Shown one piece after another: positions 8,503 to 15,817 of a stretch of DNA of 23,447 nucleotides; positions within the stretch are counted from its first letter, which is position 1, and every line of letters starts with the position of its first letter. The translations under genes and the position numbers were made by a program. Source of the DNA: an uncultured Bacteroidota bacterium (GTDB taxonomy: Bacteria > Bacteroidota > Bacteroidia > Flavobacteriales > UA16). Below the pieces are notes generated by a model that made no database searches, was not told where the DNA came from, and worked only from the letters and a program-made list of their open reading frames with translations. Where the stretch lies: positions 1 to 23,447 of the forward strand of contig CACAUH010000016.1 of assembly GCA_902535565.1 (NCBI GenBank), in the 5' to 3' direction.

Positions 8503-8625
8503 TCGAGGAGTGAAACTATCTAGCTTTGACGGGTATTCAGGCCCGGGTGTGCCTGGAATTTTCGCCGCCCGTTGTTGGCAAACCAGACTGCATACCGACA
8601 GGACGAATTCCACGTTGATGCCTAC
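8503..8625. promoter_or_regulatory. Divergent control region between amidase and lptD
   Basis: These 123 bases separate the starts of two divergent genes and must hold the start signals for the seven-gene minus-strand run and for lptD. I could not find a convincing match to the Bacteroidota promoter pattern (TTTG, then TAnnTTTG) on either strand. On the minus strand a weak TAGTTTCA lies just before the amidase start. No operator repeat is evident. Confidence 0.4.
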
Positions 8626-11600
8626 ATGGACAACGCGGTCTGGCGCGTGTTTCTTTCGTGGGCCTTCGTCGCCCTCCCCTTTTTCGCCATGGCGCAGTCC
8701 ATTGAGGTGGAGATTTTGCATGCGCAAGAGGTCAGCAGAGACCCCTCCATTGTTGAGGCGCAGCGGTTGATTGGGGATGTTGTTCTCATGGTGGGGGATG
8801 CGGAGGTGGTCTGCGACAGTGCGTGGCGGTTTCCTGCCGGTCGCTTTCGGCTCATGGGCGAGGTGGAGGCTGTGGACGGCCCGGCGGTTTTGACAGGAGA
8901 GGTCCTTGAGCTGCTTCCAGACAGCGGCATTGGCCGCATGACGGGCCGCACTGTGCGCCTTGTGGACTCAACCGATCCATTGGAGCCGAGAACCTTGACG
9001 ACCCAACGCGCTGCGTATGATTTCCGCTCTGGGGTTGCGCGTTTCTCCCAGGACGGGGTGGTGACCACAGTGTCAGAACGAATTGAAAGCCGCTCGGGTT
9101 GGTATGATCGTGAAGCGGGCGCCATGGAGTTCGATGGCGGTGTGGTGATGACGCTGGACACGGTGCAGGTAAGCTCGGAGAAGATCCGGTATTGGCCAGA
9201 GGGCCGTCGACTTGATTTGTTGTCTGAGGCAGAGGTGTCCCACCCTGAAGGGGGAATCCTTTGCGCCAGGGGCCAATGGTCCATGGCGTCGGAAGCGGGA
9301 TGGTTCATCGGAAGTGATACAGCCCAGGCCCGGTTTATTGATGGCGCCCTTGTGGTGCTTGGGGACAGCCTTGCGATGGCAGATTCCCTGGGCTATGCCT
9401 ATGGACATGTGGCGCTCCGCGATACAGCCACAACGTACAGACTCGAGGCGGATACGGTGCGTTTTAATCGCGCTGATGAGACGGGCATTGGCGGATCCAA
9501 TGTGGCCATGGATGGAAGGGCCGTGGCCTATTTGTATGAAGGGGGTGAGCCTCTGCGGGTGTCCGCGCCAACGATGGACATTGAGGACCATCTCGATGGT
9601 CGGTTTCTTCGGGCGCATTCAGGTGCAACACTGCACTTTGGGGACGTCACGGCAGCAGCACAAGATTTGATTTGGTCAGAAGAGGCCGGGCGGGTGGATC
9701 TGGATGGCAGTCCTGTCTTGTGGAATGGACCCGATCAGTTGTCGGGAGATTCCGTGCGTCTGTTTTTGACTGGCGGCAATCCCGAACGTCTCGAAGTCAG
9801 GCGGCATGCTTTTGTCGCCAGTCCGGCTGGGCGGGGATTCTACAATCAAATGGCGGGGCGAGATCTCGATGGCAACTTCCGCGATGGGCGTCTCGAGAAT
9901 TTGGTCATGGTGGGCAATGGGAGAACCCTCTATTTCGCGGAGCCAGACACAGCAGCCGAACGGCAGGCGATTGCAGACAGCTTGCCCCGGCCATTGCCTC
10001 AGGCCAACCGGGCTGCGTGCACCGAAATCAGGATGGCCTTGGATACGGCAGGCTTGTCTTCTATTGCACTTTTCGCTTCGCCTTCCGGCCGGTTCTCGGA
10101 TCTCGCGTCCATGGAAGACGTACCATTGGAAGGGGCGCCTGATGCGGCTCACTTGCCGGGATTCAACCTGCGCAGCCGACCGGATTCGTCGATGAGGGAC
10201 GAGCAGCTGATGTTTGCGGCCGTGCTGCCCGTTGTGGAATGGACAGCTCCGCCGGATTCGCTCCGTCCCAAGGGTGAGGAGCCCATTGTCTATTCTGCTG
10301 CTGACAGCATCATTTTTTATGTGCGGGAGGAGCAGGTGGCCCTGCATGGGGAGGCGAAGGTGGAGACAGCAGGCATTGAGTTGACAGCGGCCCAGGTTGA
10401 CTACTTCGCCGGGGACCGTGTCATTGAAGCTGCTGGTGTCTCCGACAGCACTGGGGCACTCACGGGAAAGCCGGTGTTTACCCAAGGGGGTAAATCCTTT
10501 ACTCAGGTGGGGCTCCGTTATGATTTGGACAGCCGCAAAGGCATGAGTCGCCAAGCCGTCACCAAGGAAGGAGAGCTCACCTTTCATGCAGATCGGGCCA
10601 AGCGTTATCCAGATGGGCGAATTTTCCTGCGTGGGGGGATGTTCAGTACCTGTGATGCCGAACGCCCACACTTTCACTTTCACCTGACCAAGGGCCTGCT
10701 CATTCCGGACGAGAAGGTGATCAGTGGTCCCATGTATGTCAAGGTGCGCAAGATTCCCTTGCCCATTGGCCTTCCGTTCTTTTGGTTTCCCCAGAAGCAA
10801 GAGCGCAGTCGCGGGTTGATTTTCCCCAGTTTTGGAAACGGCCGTGACTTGGGGTATTTCATCAAGGACCTCGGGTGGTATGAACCGCTCGGTGAACATT
10901 GGGATGCCAGGGTCCAGGGCGATTTGTACAGCAGGGGAACGTGGCGCTTGGCGGGCACAGCCCAATACCGGTATCGCTATCGGTTCAATGGCAACCTGCA
11001 GGTTTCGCGTTCCAGCATTGTTTCTGGCGGCACAGCGGGCGATCCTGGCGCGACCCGGCGGACCGAATTCTTTGTGCGGTGGAGTCACAACCAGGACTCC
11101 AAGGCGAGGCCCAATGGGCGATTCAATGCCAATGTCAACTTCGGCTCCAGTGGCAATTTTCGCTCTCAGCTCAACAGTTCACAGGAGGATTTCCTCTCCA
11201 ACTCATTTTCCTCGAGCATCAACTACAATGCCTCTATTCCCGGTAAACCTATCAGCATAACGGCAACGGCGAGACACAACCAGAACAGCAACACCAACCG
11301 GGTGGATTTGGTGGTCCCCTCTCTCGGCATCAATGTCAGTCGTTTTGAGTTGCCCTTGTCCAGGCTGATTGATCCGGATGCGGTGTCGAGAAAGTGGTAC
11401 GACCGAATCGGTGTGACCTATGCGTTGAAATCTGAGCAGAAAATCAGTGGTCCGGACAGCACGCTATTCGATGATGGAATTGGCGGGCTTATCGAGCGGG
11501 CCACTGCCGGTGTTCGGCATACGGCCACAGCATCGACACAGATCAAGGCGGGCTTTATCAGTTTCACGCCCAACGTGTCGTACAATGGATACTGGAATTT

Positions 11601-12591
11601 CGCAGCCTTGGACAAGACAGTCAGTTTGGATGTTCCCGACAGCGTGGTGACCGATACCCTGAGGGGATTTTACGCGGATGGAGACTGGAGGTTGGGTGTC
11701 AGCGCGAATACCAAGTTCTATGGAACGCTGAACAACCGAGGCGATGGACGCCTTCGCGCCATCCGGCACGTGATTACTCCGCAGGTGGGCTTCAGTTACA
11801 ACCCAGCGTTTCAGCGAAGGGACACGGTTGTGGGCATTGATGGCAGCGTCTTGGAGGTCTATGACCCCTTGGCGCCTGGGCTATACACCCCCGGTGAAAT
11901 TGGAGCGCAGGGGTCGTTGAACTTCACATTGAACAACAACCTCGAAGTGAAAATTCGAGACCGGGAAGGTGAGATTCAGAAAGTCAGAATTATCGACAAC
12001 CTATCGCTGCGAGCCAGCCACAACCTTCAGGCGGATTCCCTTCGGTGGAGTGACATCAGTGGGTCTGCCTTTACCACGCTGGCTGGGCGTTTTCCGGTCA
12101 ACCTCGGTTTCTCTCACAGTTTGTATGACAGGGATTCCACGGGTGCAAGGGTGAATCGGTTTTTGTGGGTGGAAGGGAAGCCGCCTTTGCGCCTCAAGCG
12201 GATGAATGCCTCGGTGAATGGCATTTGGAGTGGAAAAGGGGAGGTGCCGTGGAGCATCCGGGCAGGATACACACTTCGTTTACAGCGGAATTGGAGGGAC
12301 GACCTGCAGGCTGACACGACCATTTTGAGTCAGAACTTGACGTTCAGCGGTAATGTCACGCTTTTCGAGGACTGGAGAGTCACTGTTGGGTCAGGCTATG
12401 ATTTCACTGCAGGGGAATTTACCAACACCCAAGTGAACCTCCTTTGGGATTTGCACTGTTGGGAATTCTCTGCCCGTTGGGTCCCTTTTGGCATTCAGCA
12501 GAGCCTGCAGCTTCGCTTGGCCGTCAAGGCGTCCATGTTGCGGGACGTGAAGGTGGAAAAGCGCTTTCAGGGAAGTGGTCTTATTCGCTGA
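8626..12591 (+). CDS. lptD: LPS-assembly outer-membrane protein LptD with N-terminal OstA-like (LptA-type) fusion
   Basis: LptD receives LPS from the periplasmic bridge and inserts it into the outer leaflet. I start at 8626 (MDNAVWRVFL), giving a signal peptide cut after about residue 23 (AMA|QS) and 1321 residues; an upstream ATG at 8572 would spoil the signal. Residues about 36-520 look like a Bacteroidota OstA-like protein: repeated strand pairs, a VVCDSAW motif near residue 62, and near the end NRAACTEIRMALDTAGLSSI, as in stand-alone OstA proteins. From about 543 (PDSLRPKGEEPIVYSAADS) it matches the usual LptD start. It then continues through LTGKPVFTQGGKSF, the cysteine at 676 (MFSTCDAERPHFHFHL), the PIGLPFFWFPQ motif, and a C-terminal barrel ending CWEFSARWVPFG ... 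VKASMLRDVKVEKRF. Relatives have about 850-930 residues and OstA as a separate gene, so I infer a fusion. Confidence 0.92.
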   Translation: MDNAVWRVFLSWAFVALPFFAMAQSIEVEILHAQEVSRDPSIVEAQRLIGDVVLMVGDAEVVCDSAWRFPAGRFRLMGEVEAVDGPAVLTGEVLELLPDSGIGRMTGRTVRLVDSTDPLEPRTLTTQRAAYDFRSGVARFSQDGVVTTVSERIESRSGWYDREAGAMEFDGGVVMTLDTVQVSSEKIRYWPEGRRLDLLSEAEVSHPEGGILCARGQWSMASEAGWFIGSDTAQARFIDGALVVLGDSLAMADSLGYAYGHVALRDTATTYRLEADTVRFNRADETGIGGSNVAMDGRAVAYLYEGGEPLRVSAPTMDIEDHLDGRFLRAHSGATLHFGDVTAAAQDLIWSEEAGRVDLDGSPVLWNGPDQLSGDSVRLFLTGGNPERLEVRRHAFVASPAGRGFYNQMAGRDLDGNFRDGRLENLVMVGNGRTLYFAEPDTAAERQAIADSLPRPLPQANRAACTEIRMALDTAGLSSIALFASPSGRFSDLASMEDVPLEGAPDAAHLPGFNLRSRPDSSMRDEQLMFAAVLPVVEWTAPPDSLRPKGEEPIVYSAADSIIFYVREEQVALHGEAKVETAGIELTAAQVDYFAGDRVIEAAGVSDSTGALTGKPVFTQGGKSFTQVGLRYDLDSRKGMSRQAVTKEGELTFHADRAKRYPDGRIFLRGGMFSTCDAERPHFHFHLTKGLLIPDEKVISGPMYVKVRKIPLPIGLPFFWFPQKQERSRGLIFPSFGNGRDLGYFIKDLGWYEPLGEHWDARVQGDLYSRGTWRLAGTAQYRYRYRFNGNLQVSRSSIVSGGTAGDPGATRRTEFFVRWSHNQDSKARPNGRFNANVNFGSSGNFRSQLNSSQEDFLSNSFSSSINYNASIPGKPISITATARHNQNSNTNRVDLVVPSLGINVSRFELPLSRLIDPDAVSRKWYDRIGVTYALKSEQKISGPDSTLFDDGIGGLIERATAGVRHTATASTQIKAGFISFTPNVSYNGYWNFAALDKTVSLDVPDSVVTDTLRGFYADGDWRLGVSANTKFYGTLNNRGDGRLRAIRHVITPQVGFSYNPAFQRRDTVVGIDGSVLEVYDPLAPGLYTPGEIGAQGSLNFTLNNNLEVKIRDREGEIQKVRIIDNLSLRASHNLQADSLRWSDISGSAFTTLAGRFPVNLGFSHSLYDRDSTGARVNRFLWVEGKPPLRLKRMNASVNGIWSGKGEVPWSIRAGYTLRLQRNWRDDLQADTTILSQNLTFSGNVTLFEDWRVTVGSGYDFTAGEFTNTQVNLLWDLHCWEFSARWVPFGIQQSLQLRLAVKASMLRDVKVEKRFQGSGLIR

Positions 12592-12594
12592 TTT

Positions 12595-12762
12595 TCAGCG
12601 CGTAATATTTTTTATAAGCAGGTAGGCTAGGCACAATAAAAATACGGTGATCGAGACCTTGTTGATGCCGTGCATGACCCGGAGGTTGACGCCTTCGTCT
12701 TCGTTCTTTCGGAACAGATTTAGGGGGTTGGCGTAGTGCAGGATTTTGCGGAGGATTTCCAT
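12595..12762 (-). CDS. Small single-pass membrane protein (55 residues)
   Basis: An ATG at 12762 and a TGA at 12595-12597 frame a 55-codon gene. Its product starts MEILRKILHYANPLNLFRKN, has an acidic-basic middle (EDEGVNLRVMHGINKVS) and ends in one membrane helix (about 37-51, SITVFLLCLAYLLIK) plus NITR. The pattern of a soluble lead, MHGINKxS and a single C-terminal helix resembles a small conserved Bacteroidota membrane protein family, perhaps DUF6728; I am not certain of that name. It lies 44 bases after ridA on the same strand, so it is probably co-transcribed, and its stop is only 3 bases from the convergent lptD stop. There is no transcription terminator between them. The function is unknown. 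Confidence 0.72.
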   Translation of the reverse strand: MEILRKILHYANPLNLFRKNEDEGVNLRVMHGINKVSITVFLLCLAYLLIKNITR

Positions 12763-12806
12763 AGTGGCGACTTATGCTGTTATGACAATGAGAGGTTGGG
12801 TTGGGT

Positions 12807-13157
12807 TCAATCGATAGCGATGGCACTGATTTCAACGCGGGCTTGTTTTGGCAACCCTGCAACAAAGACCGCTTCTCGGGCTGGGAGCGGGTCTGAAAAG
12901 CGCGCGCGGTAGGCGGTGTCCATTTCTGCATAGTCGCGCGGGTCAATCATGAAAACGGTGGTCTTGACCACTTTTTCGAGGCTGGAATTGGCCTCGCTCA
13001 ACACATGGACAAGGTTGTCTATGGCTTGGTTTACCTCGTCTTCGATGCTGCCAGAGACCAGGTTTCCGGTTTCGGCTTGTAGGGGAATCTGACCGCTGCA
13101 ATAGACAGTGTCTCCTGCGCGGCGAAAAGGACTGTAGCTGGCAATGGGTTTGGACAT
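12807..13157 (-). CDS. ridA: RidA/YjgF/UK114-family enamine/imine deaminase
   Basis: RidA proteins are trimeric cytosolic enzymes that hydrolyse reactive 2-aminoacrylate and related imines made by PLP enzymes. The 116-residue product shows the YCSGQIPLQAETG strand near residue 20, the central helix EVNQAIDNLVHVL, and the C-terminal LPKQARVEISAIAI with R107 matching the substrate-carboxylate arginine. It is about 10 residues shorter at the N-terminus than the usual 126-128. The common APIGPYxQAV segment is replaced by IASYSPFRRAG, so this may be a divergent subgroup. No good upstream start exists in frame. It is divergent from the TrpG-like gene (38 bases) and precedes the 55-residue membrane protein. 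RidA next to lptD is a recurrent Bacteroidota order. Confidence 0.9.
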   Translation of the reverse strand: MSKPIASYSPFRRAGDTVYCSGQIPLQAETGNLVSGSIEDEVNQAIDNLVHVLSEANSSLEKVVKTTVFMIDPRDYAEMDTAYRARFSDPLPAREAVFVAGLPKQARVEISAIAID

Positions 13158-13195
13158 GGTGCAAGTATCGCCCGCTTCTTTGAACCTTTGTAGTC

Positions 13196-13771
13196 ATGCG
13201 CATTTTGCTCGTCGACAATCGCGATTCTTTCTCTTGGAACCTGGCCCATGACCTTGAGCGCGCCGGGGCAATGGTGATGGTTAAGCAAGCCGCCGATTGC
13301 ATTGAGGGGGATGCGGAGGGGGTGGATGGCATCGTTCTTTCCCCCGGCCCGGGATTGCCATCTGAAAGCCAAGGGTTGATGGCGATGGTGGAGGCATGGG
13401 CCCCACGCCACCCGATTCTTGGTGTGTGTCTTGGTTTACAGGCGCTTGTGCAATGGAGCGGCGGCAGCCTTCAGCAGTTGGATGTGGTCCGTCATGGCAT
13501 CGCCAGTCAGGCTCTCAAGACGGCGGCGGATCCCGTTTTGTCGGGTGTTGAGGGTGACTTTGAAGTCGGCCATTACCACAGTTGGTGTGCTGATCGGGGG
13601 GCCTTGCCCGCGGTGTGGACAATCACAGCTGAAACCCAAGCTGACCCGAAAATGGTGCTTGCGATTCGGCACAACGCTTTGCCGCTTCATGCTGTGCAAT
13701 TCCATCCGGAAAGTGTTTTGACACCCATGGGACGGCGTATGCTGGCCAATTGGCTGGCTACCTTGGCATAA
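13196..13771 (+). CDS. Class-I glutamine amidotransferase, anthranilate/aminodeoxychorismate synthase component II (TrpG/PabA)
   Basis: The 191-residue protein hydrolyses glutamine and passes ammonia to a chorismate-using synthase (TrpE or PabB). Motifs in order are LLVDNRDSFSWNLAHDLE, GIVLSPGPGLP, the nucleophile C78 in GVCLGLQAL, GHYHSW, and the H170/E172 pair in AVQFHPESVLTPMG. Length and motifs are normal for a stand-alone component II. The usual H or M after CLG is L, which also occurs in PabA-like members. No synthase subunit is in the window, so I cannot say whether it works in tryptophan or folate synthesis, or both. The start is the ATG at 13196, 38 bases from the divergent ridA start. 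A hairpin terminator overlaps the stop codon, so this looks like a single-gene transcript. Confidence 0.88.
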   Translation: MRILLVDNRDSFSWNLAHDLERAGAMVMVKQAADCIEGDAEGVDGIVLSPGPGLPSESQGLMAMVEAWAPRHPILGVCLGLQALVQWSGGSLQQLDVVRHGIASQALKTAADPVLSGVEGDFEVGHYHSWCADRGALPAVWTITAETQADPKMVLAIRHNALPLHAVQFHPESVLTPMGRRMLANWLATLA

Positions 13772-13796
13772 AAAAGGCGCCCGAAGGCGCCTTTTT
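13771..13796. terminator. Intrinsic terminator, bidirectional
   Basis: AAAAAGGCGCC (13771-13781) pairs with GGCGCCTTTTT (13786-13796) around a CGAA tetraloop. The A-run and T-run flank the stem, so it can stop both the TrpG-like transcript (its TAA overlaps the first base) and the convergent lipoprotein operon, which ends 21 bases away at 13818. Confidence 0.93.
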
Positions 13797-13817
13797 GTGG
13801 TGTTTTCGAGAGAAGAT

Positions 13818-14390
13818 TCAGTTTCCGAGCTTCTCCATTTCCTCTTGGAAGGTTTCCTTGAAACGCTCATAGTTGTATTCGGCCATGATGCGCTCGTCCT
13901 CCGAGATTTTCTCGTTGTACTTGGAGGCAAACTTCTCACCGCTCAACTCGAGTGCGACATAAGAGACATAGATTCCATTTTCCCGCTGCGTCAGCTTTTC
14001 GCAGATTACGATGGCACCCCGCAACTCTTGGTCGACAACGGTTCTGGCCAGTTCGTTGAAGGTCTCCGTGGCTTCTTCGCGGTTGTTGAACTCTGTGCTG
14101 GCCACGTAGTTGTCCGTGACGGCTTGAATGGTCGCACTGACAGTTCGGGCAATGCGACTTTCGGCGGTCGAGCGCGCTTTCTTTTTGGCGATCTCCCGGT
14201 CTTGGCTTTCGCCGGTTGCGGTGGAGCGGAAGTGCTTGCTGTCGCTGTTGTATTTATCGCCGGTGCAGAATTCAAAGATCTCGATTTCGCCTTTTGGCTT
14301 GACGACATCTTGTTTTTTGTTGCAGCTGGTCGTGATGACGGCCAGGCCGAGGACCAGGCCCGTCGTGGTGAGGAATGCAGTACGGGTCAT
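13818..14390 (-). CDS. Small LPP20-like lipoprotein, third gene of lipoprotein cassette
   Basis: I start at 14390 (MTRTAFLTTTGLVLGLAVITTSC), which gives a lipoprotein signal with C23 as the likely lipidated residue and a 190-residue product; an upstream start would bury the signal. After a basic linker (NKKQDVVKPKGE) comes a single domain with 'HFRSTATGESQDREIAKKKA', an RIARTVSATIQAVTDNYVAS helix and a final 'GIYVSYVALEL' strand. That ordering (short strand, A-rich helix, strand with Y/V pattern) is the one seen in LPP20/FlgP-type domains. The C-terminal tail is acidic and helical. It is the last gene of the cassette, 53 bases after the larger LPP20-like gene. A role in an outer-membrane lipoprotein assembly is inferred; no activity is known. 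Confidence 0.72.
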   Translation of the reverse strand: MTRTAFLTTTGLVLGLAVITTSCNKKQDVVKPKGEIEIFEFCTGDKYNSDSKHFRSTATGESQDREIAKKKARSTAESRIARTVSATIQAVTDNYVASTEFNNREEATETFNELARTVVDQELRGAIVICEKLTQRENGIYVSYVALELSGEKFASKYNEKISEDERIMAEYNYERFKETFQEEMEKLGN

Positions 14391-14443
14391 AGTGGTGTGT
14401 TTTTGTATTTGATGAGGATAGGGCCAATATCGTGCCAAAGTGT

Positions 14444-15817
14444 TCAACGGAGGGCACGAATCAGGTTGTTTGCGTGCTTTTCTCGGATGCTTTCCGCCAG
14501 ATTCGACAGGGCGAGATTGAGTGCCGTTGAGGGGTCGAGTTGGACACCCTTGACACGGTCGAGGACAATTTGGTGCACGATGTCTCCTCCTGTTTTTCGC
14601 AGGACCAATCCGCCTTCGACATATGCAGTGTGGAAGTTGCCCAGTTCGCCGCTGGGGCGTCTGGTTTCTGAGCGGAGTTCAACGGTGAGGCCGAAGTCGC
14701 TGTCTGCTCCATTGTCTAGGATCTTGTACCCGGCGTCGAGAAGCACGGAGCGCAGCACATTGATGGTGCTGGAGTGGGCTTCAACCCCGAGTTGGGAGTT
14801 GGGGTCAGGACGGATGTGGACAGTGGGCATTTCCACTTCTATGGGCAGAGAGATCGAATTGACATGGATGTCACCCAGCAATTCGATTAAGACTGAATTC
14901 AGTCCTGCTGCCTTGAACAGGCGTTCCAGATCCAATGTGCAGTTCAGGTTGACATCGGGTCTTTTTGGGGCGACACCTTGTATGTTGGCCACCACCGTGC
15001 CCTCCTCGTCGGTGAACTCGGTGGCCCGTTTCAGGTAGGTGCCGTTGTGGTAGCGGTATTGGAGGGGAAGGCCCATTGCATTTACACCCTTATGCGTGGC
15101 ATGGAGGCCGAGGGGGAACTTGAAGTCTCCTTCCGCATTGAGCAAGACGGCGTCCACTGCTGCGCGAAGATGGATGTTGCGCATGGATTCCCTCATGGTC
15201 CTGAGAATGTGAGGCTCCAAACTAATTTCTTCACCCTCAATTGTGGCGCGGTTGACTTCATTCCAGAATTCTTCTAATCCAAGAATGGCAGTTCCCCAAT
15301 GGTTGAGTGCACCTTGAAGGTTGCCCTTGTCCATGTCTGTCCTTCCGGCCTCGAACTCCAGCAATGCCAGATCGATGGCGTCTTGTTTTCGGGCATTGCG
15401 TTCTGCCGCATAGCGCGCCTTGTCCAGTCGGTAGTAGACGAATGCCCCTCGGGGACCTTCCCAAACATCCACGACTTGAAATCCGGCGATTCTTTCTTCC
15501 GCACGGCTGGAAATGGTGCTGGTGAAATCTTGTTGAACCTGTCCATTTTTTTCCTCGCTCTCGAGCAGGGATGTGCTTTCCACCCGCAGGGCAATTTCGC
15601 CTGCCAAATCTGCCGCAGCGCGTTCTTTTGCTGTTCGGAGGGCCTCTCCGGGTATGGGGTTTGGTGCAGCGCTGCCAACGCCGATGTAGTGCATGCTGGA
15701 TACAGGGCGCTCCGATACCCACCCGGGTGGGGGTGTTTGCTCCATGCCCCTGCGGCCGGTGCAACCGGAGGCGAGTATGGCCACCGTCAGAATCAATATG
15801 TTGCTGTAAATCCTCAT
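14444..15817 (-). CDS. LPP20-like lipoprotein (457 residues)
   Basis: The signal MRIYSNILILTVAILASGC ends in a good lipobox (LASGC, C19). The following region starts PPPGWVSERPVSSMHYIGVG and continues with an alanine-rich helix (EALRTAKERAAADLAGEI) and the strand AFVYYRLDKARYAAER. This is the hallmark order of the LPP20 lipoprotein family (also FlgP). After a helical segment (about 150-215) the second half is beta-rich and unrecognised, with a 'LERLFKAAGLNSVLIELLGD' stretch. A C-terminal helix (LNLALSNLAESIREKHANNL) closes the chain. There is no acidic surface-export tag after the cysteine, so it probably faces the periplasm. Its start overlaps the stop of the upstream CsgG-like gene by ATGA, which implies translational coupling. 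Confidence 0.8.
   Translation of the reverse strand: MRIYSNILILTVAILASGCTGRRGMEQTPPPGWVSERPVSSMHYIGVGSAAPNPIPGEALRTAKERAAADLAGEIALRVESTSLLESEEKNGQVQQDFTSTISSRAEERIAGFQVVDVWEGPRGAFVYYRLDKARYAAERNARKQDAIDLALLEFEAGRTDMDKGNLQGALNHWGTAILGLEEFWNEVNRATIEGEEISLEPHILRTMRESMRNIHLRAAVDAVLLNAEGDFKFPLGLHATHKGVNAMGLPLQYRYHNGTYLKRATEFTDEEGTVVANIQGVAPKRPDVNLNCTLDLERLFKAAGLNSVLIELLGDIHVNSISLPIEVEMPTVHIRPDPNSQLGVEAHSSTINVLRSVLLDAGYKILDNGADSDFGLTVELRSETRRPSGELGNFHTAYVEGGLVLRKTGGDIVHQIVLDRVKGVQLDPSTALNLALSNLAESIREKHANNLIRALR

Noticed and set aside
8503..8727. Longer amidase reading frame starting at 8727
   Set aside because: The extra 75 residues would run through the divergent control region and into lptD, show no signal or domain, and put the export segment deep inside; the ATG at 8502 fits better.
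9676..11088. Long open frame (470 codons) on the minus strand inside lptD
   Set aside because: It is antisense to a clearly conserved gene. Its composition follows from the GC-rich codon pattern of lptD, and it shows no domain or start signals.
14391..14447. Earlier start for the small LPP20-like lipoprotein (at 14447)
   Set aside because: It would place 19 residues before the lipoprotein signal and overlap the upstream gene's 3' end; the start at 14390 gives a proper signal peptide.
13797..15038. Plus-strand open frame (413 codons) across two lipoprotein genes
   Set aside because: It lies opposite two genes with lipoprotein signals and clear domains; the translation has no family features.
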